From assembly GCF_007556815.1 (NCBI RefSeq), contig NZ_CP041745.1:1178001-1242000 (forward strand): a DNA stretch of 64,000 nucleotides, given 5' to 3'. Every line of letters begins with the position of its first letter. The stretch's first letter is position 1. Under the pieces are notes generated by a model. The model was not told where the DNA came from. It did not search any database and worked only from the letters and a program-made list of their open reading frames with translations. This DNA is from Paraburkholderia megapolitana (GTDB lineage: Bacteria; Pseudomonadota; Gammaproteobacteria; Burkholderiales; Burkholderiaceae). Made by a program: the position numbers and the translations under genes. Shown here in pieces: positions 1 to 9,061 of the stretch.

Positions 1-186
1 CGCGGCATAGAGCAGCTCGGTGACGTGCGGCGCGAGACTGATCACGCGTTGTGCGGGCGCTGCGAGCGTGACGGTTGCGCCGCTGTCGTCGGTAACGGCG
101 ATGGCCGCGTGCGCAGCGCGGCTGAATGGCAGCAAGGTCGCGCAGGCAAGAGTAAATACGGCGGCGAGACGAACGGAGCGGATCAT
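1..186 (-). CDS. BtuF-like cobalamin-binding periplasmic protein (3' part outside window)
   Basis: Only the first 62 codons lie in the window; the gene runs off the left edge. The start ATG is at 186 and the first 27 residues form a signal peptide (Arg near the start, hydrophobic stretch, cleavage near SRAAHA). The mature part begins AIAVTDDSG and has RVISLAPHVTELLYA, typical of the N-terminal lobe of class III periplasmic binding proteins for vitamin B12 or iron-siderophore. Position 37 bp after the threonine-phosphate decarboxylase gene, on the same strand, favours corrinoid binding. A haemin or siderophore binder cannot be excluded from 62 residues. Confidence 0.7.
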   Translation of the reverse strand, partial: MIRSVRLAAVFTLACATLLPFSRAAHAAIAVTDDSGATVTLAAPAQRVISLAPHVTELLYAA

Positions 187-223
187 TGCGATGAATGTAG
201 GGAGCAGGGTGGTTGCGGTGCGC

Positions 224-1351
224 TCAACTGTGCAGCGCATCGATTGCTTCGATGCTCTCCTGCAATGCTCGCTCGAAACGCTGCCAGTCCGAGGGTGTGG
301 CGGGCAGGCCGAAGCGCAGGCTGGCCGGTTGCGCGAACAGGCGTGTCCAGATACCACGCTCGGCAAGCGCACGATGCAACGCAGCGGCACGCACGTCGTC
401 GGTCCATGCGAAGAGCGGAGTGGCTTGCGATACCAGACGATGCGCATGCAGTAGATCGACGAGCCGTGCGCTGTCTACGGCGAGGCGGTTGCGCATCTGC
501 TGTTGCCATGCGCGATCGGCGAACGCTGCGCTTACTGCGTGACGAGCGGGACCGCTGACCGTCCATGCGCCGAGCGCTTCGCGCAATGCGCGAAGCTGCG
601 TCGGCGCAGCCAGCACGAAGCCCGCGCGTACGCCCGCGAGGCCAAAGAACTTGCCGGGCGAACGCAGCACGACGAGACCGGGCAACGCGACGCGATCGGC
701 CAGCGATGCGCGCGGCGCGATATCCGGCATCGCATCGGCGAACGCTTCGTCGACGATCAGCGTGCCGCCGCGTGCTGACAACTGCGCGTGCCAGCGCAGA
801 AGTTTTTTCGCATCGAGATACGCGGCGGTCGGGTTGTTCGGATTGACGACGACCGCGTGGGTGAGCGCGTCGGGCAGGTTCTCGCACGCTACGTCGAGTG
901 GGCTCACGGCGTAGCCTGCGCGTGCGAACGCCGGCGCATATTCGCTATAAGTGAGCGGCGCGATACCGACGGTTGCGCGCGTCGACGACTCGGGTCGCGA
1001 TCCGGGCGATGAAGCAGGCTGCGCAGGCAGCAACGCAGACAACAACGCAGGCAACGCGCGGATCGCCGCCTGGCTGCCGGCCACCGGCAGCACATGCTCC
1101 GCGTCCGGCGCGCCGTAATAGCGCGCGGCGCATTCGGCGAAATCGTCGCCTTCGTCGGGCAGACGTCGCCATACATCGGGCGGCACGGGCGGTACGGGAT
1201 AACCGTACGGATTGATACCGGTCGACAGATCGAGCCATGACGCGTACGGAATGCCGTACAGGCGCGCAGCCTCGTGCAGATTGCCGCCGTGCGTCACCGC
1301 GCCCGGCACGGTACCCGGGTTCGAAGTAGCAGTACCGATCTCTCTACGCAT
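224..1351 (-). CDS. cobD: threonine-phosphate decarboxylase (CobD/CobC family)
   Basis: PLP enzyme of the histidinol-phosphate aminotransferase fold that decarboxylates L-threonine-O-3-phosphate to the aminopropanol phosphate arm of cobalamin. About 375 residues, the usual size. Visible signatures are THGGNLHEAA near the N-terminus, LDLSTGINPYGYP (about 42-54), NPNNPT (about 170), VDEAFAD (about 201) and the Schiff-base lysine in RSPGKFFGLAG (about 234). ATG at 1351 was chosen because it overlaps the end of cbiB by 8 bp; a GTG four codons upstream is also in frame. It is the third gene of a tightly packed minus-strand run cobU-cbiB-cobD. Naming differs between authors (CobC in Pseudomonas usage). 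Confidence 0.9.
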   Translation of the reverse strand: MRREIGTATSNPGTVPGAVTHGGNLHEAARLYGIPYASWLDLSTGINPYGYPVPPVPPDVWRRLPDEGDDFAECAARYYGAPDAEHVLPVAGSQAAIRALPALLSALLPAQPASSPGSRPESSTRATVGIAPLTYSEYAPAFARAGYAVSPLDVACENLPDALTHAVVVNPNNPTAAYLDAKKLLRWHAQLSARGGTLIVDEAFADAMPDIAPRASLADRVALPGLVVLRSPGKFFGLAGVRAGFVLAAPTQLRALREALGAWTVSGPARHAVSAAFADRAWQQQMRNRLAVDSARLVDLLHAHRLVSQATPLFAWTDDVRAAALHRALAERGIWTRLFAQPASLRFGLPATPSDWQRFERALQESIEAIDALHS

Positions 1352-2285
1352 GAAACGGCACACTCAGCAGCGCCAGCACAATCAACACAGCCAGCCAGAG
1401 TGTGACAGTGCGCTCAACCAGTTGCAGCGCGGCTGGAACGTGTCGGGCCGCGGCAGGCTCGCCGGCGCCGAGCGTCGGACGTTGCTCGAGCGCGCCGTGA
1501 TACACAGCCGCCCCACCGATCCGCACATTGAGGCTCCCCGCGCCCGCCGCCATCACCGGCCCCGCGTTCGGGCTGTCCCAGCGCCGCGCCTGATCGCGCC
1601 AGCAGCGCCACGCGGTGCGCGTGTCGCCGAGCAGCGCGTAGCTCGTCGCCGTCAGCCGTGCCGGAATCCAGTTGAGCACATCGTCGATGCGTGCCGCGGC
1701 CCAGCCGTAGCGCAGATAGCGCGGCGTGCGGTAGCCCCACATCGCGTCGAGCGTATTGGCAAGACGGAACGCGAGCGCGCCAGGACCACCCGCGATCGCG
1801 AACCAGAACAGCGCGCCGAAGATCGCATCGTTGCCGTTTTCGAGCGCCGATTCGACAGCGGCGCGCGCGAGCGCGGCTTCGTCGGCGGTTGCGGTTTCGC
1901 GCGACACGATGCGCGAGGTCAGCACGCGCGCCTGCGCCAGATCGCGCCGCGCAAGCGCGGCGGCGATCGGCGCGATGTGATCGTGCAGGCTGCGCGCGCC
2001 GAGTGCGAACCAGAGCAGCGCGACGTGAACCGCGCACGCGAGCGGCAACGGCAGCACCGCGACGAGCCACGCGGCGATAGCCACCGGCGGCGCGACTGCG
2101 AGCAGCCAGCCGAGCAGCCCCGCGAGCCGGCCGCGCCGGCCGGTGTTCAGACGCGCTTCGAGCGCGCCAGCCAGCTTGCCGAAACCGACCAGCGGATGAG
2201 CGGTGCGCGGCTCGCCGGTCCAGCGGTCGATGGCGACGGCAAGCGTCGCGAGCGCGGCGGTCAGCGGGAGCGACAGCATGATCAT
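1344..2285 (-). CDS. cbiB: adenosylcobinamide-phosphate synthase CbiB
   Basis: Inner-membrane enzyme that attaches aminopropanol phosphate to adenosylcobyric acid, the step that consumes the product of the downstream decarboxylase. 313 residues with several hydrophobic segments and the family signature DRWTGEPRTAHPLVGFGKL close to the N-terminus, plus GALFWFAIAGGPGALAFR and the WGYRTPRYLRYGWAAARIDD region in the second half. The start ATG at 2285 shares an ATGA overlap with the cobU stop, indicating translational coupling. A second ATG two codons on is possible. In Pseudomonas nomenclature this protein is called CobD. Confidence 0.92.
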   Translation of the reverse strand: MIMLSLPLTAALATLAVAIDRWTGEPRTAHPLVGFGKLAGALEARLNTGRRGRLAGLLGWLLAVAPPVAIAAWLVAVLPLPLACAVHVALLWFALGARSLHDHIAPIAAALARRDLAQARVLTSRIVSRETATADEAALARAAVESALENGNDAIFGALFWFAIAGGPGALAFRLANTLDAMWGYRTPRYLRYGWAAARIDDVLNWIPARLTATSYALLGDTRTAWRCWRDQARRWDSPNAGPVMAAGAGSLNVRIGGAAVYHGALEQRPTLGAGEPAAARHVPAALQLVERTVTLWLAVLIVLALLSVPFHA

Positions 2286-2827
2286 GGGCGTGCGGTCTTG
2301 AGCGTGAGCGGCAGGCCCGCGACCATCATCGTGACTTCGCTACTCAACGCGGCGATCCGTTGATTGAGCCGGCCGAGTTCGTCCACATAGAGACGCGTCG
2401 CCGCGCCGAGCGGTACGACGCCGAGGCCGATCTCGTTGCTCACGATGATGATCTTGCCCACCGCGTGGGCGAGTGCGTGTTCGAAGGCGGTGAAACGTTG
2501 CACGCTGTCATCCGGGGCGGGCGTACCGTCGGGTGGACACAGCAGGTTCGCAAGCCACAGCGTCAGGCAATCGATCAGGATGCATTGCCCAGGCGCATCG
2601 GTGGCGGTGACAGCGCCGGCCAGATCGAGCGGCGCTTCGAGCAGACGCCAGTGCGCAGGACGTCGCTCGCGATGATGCGCGACCCGCTCGGCGAATTCGG
2701 CATCCGCGATGCGTGCGGTGGCAATGTAGGTGACCGGGAGCGCGCTGTCGCTCGCGAGCTGTTCGGCGTGCGCGCTCTTGCCCGAGCGGGCGCCGCCGAG
2801 CACGAAGGTAAGGTCGAGGGAAATCAT
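2282..2827 (-). CDS. cobU: adenosylcobinamide kinase / adenosylcobinamide-phosphate guanylyltransferase
   Basis: Bifunctional enzyme that phosphorylates adenosylcobinamide and then transfers GMP to it, preparing the nucleotide loop and allowing salvage of cobinamide. 181 residues. A P-loop GGARSGKS lies at residues 11-18. The HHRERRPAHW segment at 51-60 carries the histidine position that is guanylylated in Salmonella CobU. DCLTLWLANLL and VSNEIGLGVVP are also family-typical. It is the first gene of the minus-strand cob run and is translationally coupled to cbiB by a 4-bp overlap. It diverges from cobyric acid synthase across about 106 bp. Confidence 0.93.
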   Translation of the reverse strand: MISLDLTFVLGGARSGKSAHAEQLASDSALPVTYIATARIADAEFAERVAHHRERRPAHWRLLEAPLDLAGAVTATDAPGQCILIDCLTLWLANLLCPPDGTPAPDDSVQRFTAFEHALAHAVGKIIIVSNEIGLGVVPLGAATRLYVDELGRLNQRIAALSSEVTMMVAGLPLTLKTARP

Positions 2828-2933
2828 CGCGTGATTGTACCGGCTTGGGTTCGCGTTCAGCCTCGTCGCGGGCTCGCGCGATGGGATAATGCGCGCTCTT
2901 TCCTGTTCACCTCGTTACCACCTGGTCCACCCC

Positions 2934-4499
2934 GTGACTGCGCTATCCGACGCCCCATCGCCCGCAGGTTTGACCGTGCCAACCGTGCCAACCGTGCCAA
3001 GTGGCACGCTGATGATCCAGGGCACGACTTCCGATGCCGGCAAGAGCACACTCGTCGCGGGCCTGTGCCGGCTCGCCCGTCGCGCGGGTGCGAAGGTCGC
3101 GCCGTTCAAGCCGCAGAACATGGCGCTCAACAGCGCGGTCACGGTGGACGGCGGCGAGATCGGTCGTGCGCAGGCATTGCAGGCAGTCGCCGCGGGGATC
3201 GACGCGCACACCGATCTGAACCCGGTGCTGCTCAAGCCGACCAGCGACCGCGGCGCGCAGGTGATCATCCATGGCAAGGCGCGCATGAATCTCGATGCGC
3301 GCGCGTATCACGACTACAAGCCGGTCGCGTTCGATGCAGTGCTCGCGTCGTATCGGCGTCTGCAGGCGCGGTTCGAGACGATTTTCGTCGAAGGCGCGGG
3401 CAGTCCCGCCGAGATCAATCTGCGTGATCGCGATATCGCGAACATGGGTTTTGCGGAAGCGGTCGATTGTCCGGTGGTACTGGTGGCTGATATCGACCGC
3501 GGCGGGGTGTTCGCGCATCTGACGGGAACGCTTGCGTGCCTGTCGGCCAGCGAACGGGCAAGAGTGCAGGGCTTCGTGATCAATCGTTTTCGCGGCGATA
3601 TCGGGCTGCTGCAACCGGGGCTCGACTGGCTCGAAGCGCAGACTGGCAAGCCGGTGTTCGGCGTGCTGCCGTATCTGCATGGCCTCACGCTCGACGCCGA
3701 GGACATGCTGCCGCGCGAATTGCGGGCCGCCCACGCGGGCGCGGGCATGGGCACGGCGAACGGCGTGCTGCGCGTCGTCGTACCGGTGCTGCCGCATATC
3801 AGCAATCACACCGATTTCGATGCATTGCGCGCGCATCCGCAGGTCGATTTTCACTATGTACGCAGCGGCAGCACGCCGCCGCCGGCCGATCTGATCGTGC
3901 TGCCGGGCTCGAAGAACGTGCAGGGCGATCTCGCGTTCCTGCGCTCGCAGGGTTGGGACGCGGTGTTGCAACGGCATCTGCGCTACGGCGGCAAGGTGAT
4001 CGGTATCTGCGGAGGCATGCAGATGCTGGGGCGCGAAGTGGCCGATCCGCATGGCGTCGAGGGCGCGCCATGCACAGTGGCTGGGCTCGGCTGGCTCGAC
4101 TTTTCGACGACGCTGACACGCGAGAAAACGCTCGCCAACGTAACCGGCACGCTGGCGTTGCCGGGCGCGCCGGCTGCGGCCGGCTACGAGATCCACATGG
4201 GTGAGACACAGGGGCCGGCGCTTGCCTCGCCGGCATTGCATCTCGCGAGCGTTGCCGGGCCGCGTCCCGACGGCGCGCGTTCTGCGGATGACCAGATTCT
4301 CGCCACCTATGTCCACGGCCTGTTCGACACGCCGGCTGCCTGCGCGGCGTTGCTCGCGTGGGCCGGCCTCGGCGCCGCCGAGGAAATCGACTATCCGGCG
4401 CTGCGGGAAGCCTCGCTGGACCGCCTCGCCGACACGCTGGAGGCGCATCTGGACCTGCCCCGGCTATTCGCGTCGATGCGCGAGCCCACGAATCGGTGA
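2934..4499 (+). CDS. cobQ: cobyric acid synthase (CobQ/CbiP)
   Basis: Glutamine-dependent amidotransferase that amidates four side-chain carboxylates of adenosylcobyrinic acid diamide. The N-terminal ATPase domain has GTTSDAGKS (about 30-38), [12 protein letters not shown] and DRGGVFAHL. The C-terminal class I glutaminase domain has the nucleophile Cys at about 359 in [10 protein letters not shown] and a late YVHGLFDT histidine. GTG at 2934 is preferred because the region before it is unlike the family; ATG 2889 and TTG 2835 are also in frame. From GTG the protein is 521 residues. Residues near 15-22 are encoded by tandem 9-bp repeats (Val-Pro-Thr), so this short N-terminal stretch is probably not structural. 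Confidence 0.93.
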   Translation: MTALSDAPSPAGLTVPTVPTVPSGTLMIQGTTSDAGKSTLVAGLCRLARRAGAKVAPFKPQNMALNSAVTVDGGEIGRAQALQAVAAGIDAHTDLNPVLLKPTSDRGAQVIIHGKARMNLDARAYHDYKPVAFDAVLASYRRLQARFETIFVEGAGSPAEINLRDRDIANMGFAEAVDCPVVLVADIDRGGVFAHLTGTLACLSASERARVQGFVINRFRGDIGLLQPGLDWLEAQTGKPVFGVLPYLHGLTLDAEDMLPRELRAAHAGAGMGTANGVLRVVVPVLPHISNHTDFDALRAHPQVDFHYVRSGSTPPPADLIVLPGSKNVQGDLAFLRSQGWDAVLQRHLRYGGKVIGICGGMQMLGREVADPHGVEGAPCTVAGLGWLDFSTTLTREKTLANVTGTLALPGAPAAAGYEIHMGETQGPALASPALHLASVAGPRPDGARSADDQILATYVHGLFDTPAACAALLAWAGLGAAEEIDYPALREASLDRLADTLEAHLDLPRLFASMREPTNR

Positions 4500-4625
4500 A
4501 TCGATTAAATCCTGGCAGGAAATAATCTAAGCGCCATAGCCCGTTTTTCGGCTCCAATGGTTCGAATATAGTGCGACCCAACGACGGCATTGCTTGCCGT
4601 CCGTTCAACCCATCAAGGAGTCGCC

Positions 4626-5042
4626 ATGCATTCGAACCGTTCCACCGATGCGGCCGCGCTGCTGCTGCGCGTGGCGCTAGGGGTGCTGTATCTCGCCCAC
4701 AGCCTGCAAAAGATCTTTGTGTTCACGCTGCCGGGCACCGCGCAGTTTTTCGTTTCACTGGGCCTGCCGGGCTGGCTGGGCTACGTGACGGCGTTTGTCG
4801 AGCTGTTCGGCGGCATCGCCTTGCTGCTCGGCGTGCAGGTGCGCTGGGTCGCGCTGGTGCTGCTGCCGTTCATGCTCGGTGCGATGTCCGCCCATTTGCA
4901 TAACGGCTGGGGCTTCGCGTCGCCGAACGGCGGCTGGGAATATCCCGCGTTCTGGGCGGTGACGCTGGTGGTGCAGTCGTTGCTGGGCAACGGTCTTTTC
5001 GCAACCACTGGGGTGAAGGCGGCACGTCCTGCGGTGGCCTGA
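4626..5042 (+). CDS. DoxX family membrane protein
   Basis: Small integral membrane protein of 138 residues with four hydrophobic segments, in the DoxX/DoxD-like family. The typical N-terminal ALLLRVALGVLYLAHSLQKI and the central TAFVELFGGIALLLGVQVRW are visible. Family members have been linked to thiol or quinone redox processes, but no specific substrate can be read here. ATG 4626 is preceded by an AAGGAG ribosome site at 4615-4620, which decides it over an upstream in-frame start at 4590. The gene stands alone, downstream of cobQ with a 126-bp gap and convergent with the thioesterase. Confidence 0.85.
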   Translation: MHSNRSTDAAALLLRVALGVLYLAHSLQKIFVFTLPGTAQFFVSLGLPGWLGYVTAFVELFGGIALLLGVQVRWVALVLLPFMLGAMSAHLHNGWGFASPNGGWEYPAFWAVTLVVQSLLGNGLFATTGVKAARPAVA

Positions 5043-5126
5043 GATCGCTGAATCAGCTTGCTGGTGCCTGGCCCGCCCTGAGTCGCTGCCTGGGCGAGGC
5101 GCACAAGGCGCCGCGCCACTCCCTCC

Positions 5127-5546
5127 TCAATACAACACCATCTGCGTGCAGCGAAACAGCGCAATGGTCTTGCCGTTCGGGTCCAACACCGTCGCATCCC
5201 AGACCTGCGTGGTGCGCCCAATATGGACTCCCTTCGCCACCGCCCGGATCGTCCCTTCCCGCGCGGTGCCGAGGAAATTGCTCTTCAGTTCGATGGTCGT
5301 GAAACTCTGAGCTTTCTCCGGCAGGTGCGCGAGGCACGCATAGCCGCAGGCGGTATCGGCGAGGGCGACCACGGTCGCCGCGTGCAGGAAGCCGTTCGGC
5401 GCCAGCAGGTCGGGGCGTACCGTCAGTTCGGCGCTCAATGAGCCTTCTTCAAGCGAAATAGCCCGAAAACCGATCAGCGCGGGGAGCGTGCCGCGCTGGC
5501 GTTCCTGCATGCGCTCGAGGGTGTATTCGGGGCGAAGCTTCGTCAT
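5127..5546 (-). CDS. PaaI-family hotdog-fold thioesterase
   Basis: 139-residue single hotdog-domain protein. The helix motif APNGFLHAATVVALADTACGYA (split around residues 50-71) carries the His and Asp expected in the PaaI/DUF4442-type acyl-CoA thioesterase group, followed by the sheet TTIELKSNFLGTAREG and VWDATVLDPNGKTIALF. The predicted role is hydrolysis of an acyl- or aryl-CoA thioester; the substrate is not visible. ATG 5546 gives the normal family length; the frame stays open to 5825 but that extension is Arg/Ser-rich and unlike the family. Convergent with the DoxX gene and divergent from the ParA-like gene. Confidence 0.87.
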   Translation of the reverse strand: MTKLRPEYTLERMQERQRGTLPALIGFRAISLEEGSLSAELTVRPDLLAPNGFLHAATVVALADTACGYACLAHLPEKAQSFTTIELKSNFLGTAREGTIRAVAKGVHIGRTTQVWDATVLDPNGKTIALFRCTQMVLY

Positions 5547-5699
5547 GGTCTGGTGTCCTCGTAGAAAGAAATGCACACCGAATGGTCGTTCTTGTTTCGG
5601 TGCGGCGGGTTTTGCCGATATTATCAACGGCTGGATCGACTTTTGACGGCAAGAAACGGCAAACCGGCTGGCTGCGCCAGCCATCTTCCGGGGGCATTC

Positions 5700-6329
5700 A
5701 TGACGGTAATCGTGGTGGCGAATCCGAAGGGCGGCGTGGGCAAGAGCACGCTGTCGACCAATCTGGCGGGCTATTTCGCCGCCGCGGGCGAGTGGGTTGC
5801 GCTCGCGGATCTGGACAAACAGCATTCAGCGCATGCGTGGCTCGAGCTGCGGCCCGCCACGCTCCCGCCGATCGAAATCTGGGAGGTCGACCCCGAGGCG
5901 CCGGCCAAACCGCCCAAGGGCCTCGAGCACGCGATCATCGATACGCCTGCCGGCTTGCACGGCAACCGCCTCGGCGTTGCGCTCGATCTGGCCGACAAGG
6001 TCATCGTGCCGCTGCAGCCGTCGCTGTTCGATATCCTCGCCACTCAGGAATTTCTCGAACACCTCGCGAAAGAAAAAGCCATCCGGAAGGGCCGCATCGA
6101 GGTCGGTGTGGTCGGGATGCGCGTCGATGCGCGTACGCGCTCGGCGGATCAGTTGCATCGTTTTGTCGAGGGGCTGAAGCTGCCGGTGCTCGGCTTTGTG
6201 CGCGATACGCAGAACTACGTGCAGCTTGCCGCGCACGGCCTTACGTTGTGGGACGTGGCGAAGAGCCGGGTCGAGAAGGACCTGGAGCAGTGGCAATCGA
6301 TCATCGATTGGGCCAGCAAGAAAACCTGA
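5700..6329 (+). CDS. orphan ParA/MinD-type ATPase
   Basis: 209-residue P-loop ATPase of the ParA family. The deviant Walker A PKGGVGKST sits at residues 9-17 with signature lysines at 10 and 15. A Walker A' segment ALADLDKQHSAHAW follows, and IIDTPAGL is the Walker B region. The shortness, the absence of an N-terminal DNA-binding extension and the lack of a neighbouring parB make a chromosomal partition role unlikely. Standalone relatives position cellular structures or plasmids. ATG 5700 fits the family start; the ORF is open further upstream. A possible partner, the ParB-like protein at 52.3-52.9 kb, belongs to a different family (ParBc_2) and is not linked. Confidence 0.85.
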   Translation: MTVIVVANPKGGVGKSTLSTNLAGYFAAAGEWVALADLDKQHSAHAWLELRPATLPPIEIWEVDPEAPAKPPKGLEHAIIDTPAGLHGNRLGVALDLADKVIVPLQPSLFDILATQEFLEHLAKEKAIRKGRIEVGVVGMRVDARTRSADQLHRFVEGLKLPVLGFVRDTQNYVQLAAHGLTLWDVAKSRVEKDLEQWQSIIDWASKKT

Positions 6330-6389
6330 CGCCGCCACGCGCGGCACGGTGAAGCGTTCGGGCCACGATCGGCCCGACGCGCAAGGCCA

Positions 6390-6776
6390 TCAGGTCCAGG
6401 TTTGCGTCGGCACGTGGTCGCGACTGCCCTTGATCCGGTTGTCGCCGTCGACGAACACCAGGTCCGGTTTCCATCCCGCTTTTAGCTCCGCCTCGTCGAC
6501 CGTGGCAAACGCCGCGATGATGACGAGGTCGCCGAGTTGCGCCCGGCGCGCCGCCGACCCATTCAGCGAAATCATGCCGCTGCCGCGCTCGCCCTTGATC
6601 GCGTAGGTCGAAAAACGCTCGCCGTTATTGATGTTCCAGATGTCGATGCGTTCGTTTTCGACGATGTTCGCGGCTTCGAGCAGGTTCTCGTCGATTGCGC
6701 ACGAGCCTTCATAGTGCAGTTCGCAGTGCGTGACGGCGGCGCGATGGATCTTCGACTTCAGCATGTGGCGTTGCAT
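6390..6776 (-). CDS. panD: aspartate 1-decarboxylase (pyruvoyl enzyme)
   Basis: Makes beta-alanine from L-aspartate for pantothenate and CoA synthesis. 128 residues, exactly the usual proenzyme size. The self-cleavage site Gly24-Ser25 lies in HYEGSC, where Ser25 becomes the pyruvoyl group. [18 protein letters not shown] and [16 protein letters not shown] are conserved family segments. Start [13 protein letters not shown] at 6776 places the cleavage site at the canonical residue; the ORF extends a further 14 codons without family similarity. It is the last gene of the minus-strand run DUF3460-scpA-panC-panD. Confidence 0.96.
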   Translation of the reverse strand: MQRHMLKSKIHRAAVTHCELHYEGSCAIDENLLEAANIVENERIDIWNINNGERFSTYAIKGERGSGMISLNGSAARRAQLGDLVIIAAFATVDEAELKAGWKPDLVFVDGDNRIKGSRDHVPTQTWT

Positions 6777-6854
6777 GGGCGGGCGTTCCGTGGACAAGTA
6801 GTCGCGACCCGGGCGCATGCGGCGCGCCGGGCCGGCGGGAGGTTCAGGCGGGTT

Positions 6855-7736
<882 letters not shown>

Positions 7737-8609
7737 TTATGCCGGCAGATACGCGAGGCGCACGTAGATCGGCGCAAACGGTTCGGCCTGGGTGATCTCG
7801 ATCAGCGATTCGCGCGACAGCTCCAGCATCGCGATGAAGTTCACCACGACCACCGGCACACCGCGCGATGTGTCGAACAGATCCGAGAATTCCATGAAGC
7901 GCGCATTCTGCAGCCGGCGCAGGATCGTGCTCATGTGCTCGCGCACCGACAGTTCCTCGCGCGAGATGCGGTGATGCTGGACGAGCTTCGCCCGCTTGAT
8001 CACATCCGCCCAGGCCGCGCGCAGATCGTCGCTGTTCACGTCCGGAAAGCGCGGCGTCATGCTCTGTTCGATGTACACCTCGGCGCGCAGGAAGTCGCGG
8101 CCGAGCTGCGGCAACTGGTCGAGACGCTGCGCCGCGAGCTTCATCTGCTCGTACTCGAGCAGACGGCGCACGAGTTCGGCGCGCGGATCTTCCGCTTCCT
8201 CGCCGCTATCGGCTTTTCTGACCGGCAGCAGCATGCGCGACTTGATCTCGATCAGCATCGCGGCCATCAGCAGGTATTCGGATGCCAGTTCGAGATTCGA
8301 CTCGCGCAGCTGTTCGACGTAACCGAGGTACTGCACGGTGACGTCGGCCATCGGGATGTCGAGCACGTTGAAGTTCTGCTTGCGGATCAGGTACAGCAGC
8401 AGATCGAGCGGGCCTTCGAACGTTTCGAGAAAGACCTCGAGCGCATCCGGCGGGATATACAGGTCTTGCGGGAGCTTGAAGAGCGGTTCGCCGTACAGGC
8501 GCGCGAACGCGATACCGTCGACGGTATCGGGTGTCGTATCGGTTACGGGCGCAGCGAGCGCGGCGTCGGACTGATCCTGCGCCGGGCGGGCCTCGTCGGC
8601 GGTCGTCAC
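7737..8609 (-). CDS. scpA: segregation and condensation protein A
   Basis: Kleisin subunit of the SMC-ScpAB condensin complex acting on the nucleoid. About 290 residues. The N-terminal kleisin segment FETFEGPLDLLLYLIRKQ is followed by DIPMADVTVQYLGYVEQL and LASEYLLMAAMLIEIKSRMLL; the C-terminal winged helix lies near FMEFSDLFDTSRGVPVVVVNFIAMLEL (read in two parts). GTG 8609 was selected because it lies 2 bp after the stop of the upstream DUF3460 gene; an upstream reading overlapping that gene is less likely. scpB is not in the window, although in many bacteria it is adjacent. Confidence 0.93.
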   Translation of the reverse strand: MTTADEARPAQDQSDAALAAPVTDTTPDTVDGIAFARLYGEPLFKLPQDLYIPPDALEVFLETFEGPLDLLLYLIRKQNFNVLDIPMADVTVQYLGYVEQLRESNLELASEYLLMAAMLIEIKSRMLLPVRKADSGEEAEDPRAELVRRLLEYEQMKLAAQRLDQLPQLGRDFLRAEVYIEQSMTPRFPDVNSDDLRAAWADVIKRAKLVQHHRISREELSVREHMSTILRRLQNARFMEFSDLFDTSRGVPVVVVNFIAMLELSRESLIEITQAEPFAPIYVRLAYLPA

Positions 8610-8611
8610 GC

Positions 8612-8797
8612 TCAGAAGTTCTGGTAGTAGACGTAAGGCGTTTGTTCTACGCGCGAGGCTTGCTGGTGCGCGCGTTCGTCGAGATCGACCGGCTGTTTGT
8701 CCCACAGCAGCGAACGGCCACGGCGCTGTTCCGCTTCGAGGGCGGGCTTTTGTTCTTTGAGCTGGTTCAGAAACTGGGTGATGTCCGATTGATACAT
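8612..8797 (-). CDS. DUF3460 family small protein
   Basis: 61-residue charged soluble protein beginning MYQSDITQFLNQLKEQKP and containing RRGRSLLWDKQPVDLDE and QQASRVEQTPYVYY. I recognise it as the DUF3460 family, found next to scpA and pan genes in Burkholderiales; its function is unknown. The start is ATG 8797, because the upstream extension to 8938 has no family character. The stop is 2 bp before the scpA GTG, so the two are probably translated together. It appears to be the promoter-proximal gene of the DUF3460-scpA-panC-panD run. Confidence 0.82.
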   Translation of the reverse strand: MYQSDITQFLNQLKEQKPALEAEQRRGRSLLWDKQPVDLDERAHQQASRVEQTPYVYYQNF

Positions 8798-9050
8798 GGC
8801 TCGACGTCCGTGAAAGAGGAGGGCGGCAGCGGGGCGGGAGGTCTGCCCGGCGGCTTTTCGCGCGGTGTGGCGGAATTTTACAGCATGCGAAAGCGCGCGG
8901 TCGAATTTGCGGAACATCGGCCGGGGGCGCGCGTCCAAGGCGAGCAGCGCACGCAGGTCAGCGGAGGCCAGGCCCTGCCGATGTGGTCAAATAGCGAGCT
9001 TCGGCCACGCTCGCAGCGCCGAATTAACCATTCATATCAACCACGGCCTG

Positions 9051-9056
9051 GGAGGT
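9051..9056 (+). promoter_or_regulatory. ribosome binding site deciding the tamA TTG start
   Basis: GGAGGT is a near-perfect anti-Shine-Dalgarno match located 6 nt before the in-frame TTG at 9062. It is the only good site near the beginning of the signal peptide, and supports a TTG-initiated TamA rather than the 794-codon open frame that continues upstream over the antisense DUF3460 gene. Confidence 0.55.
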
Positions 9057-9061
9057 CCTGT

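Noticed and set aside
1212..2363. 383-codon plus-strand ORF over cbiB
   Set aside because: Arg/His/Ala-rich shadow of a clearly supported minus-strand gene.
2828..2933. cobalamin riboswitch between cobU and cobQ
   Set aside because: The gap is only about 106 bp and I saw no B12-box-like conserved stretch.
8531..9061. Upstream part of the 794-codon frame ending in tamA
   Set aside because: It lies antisense to DUF3460 and the start of scpA, and is unlike TamA; the true start is near 9062.
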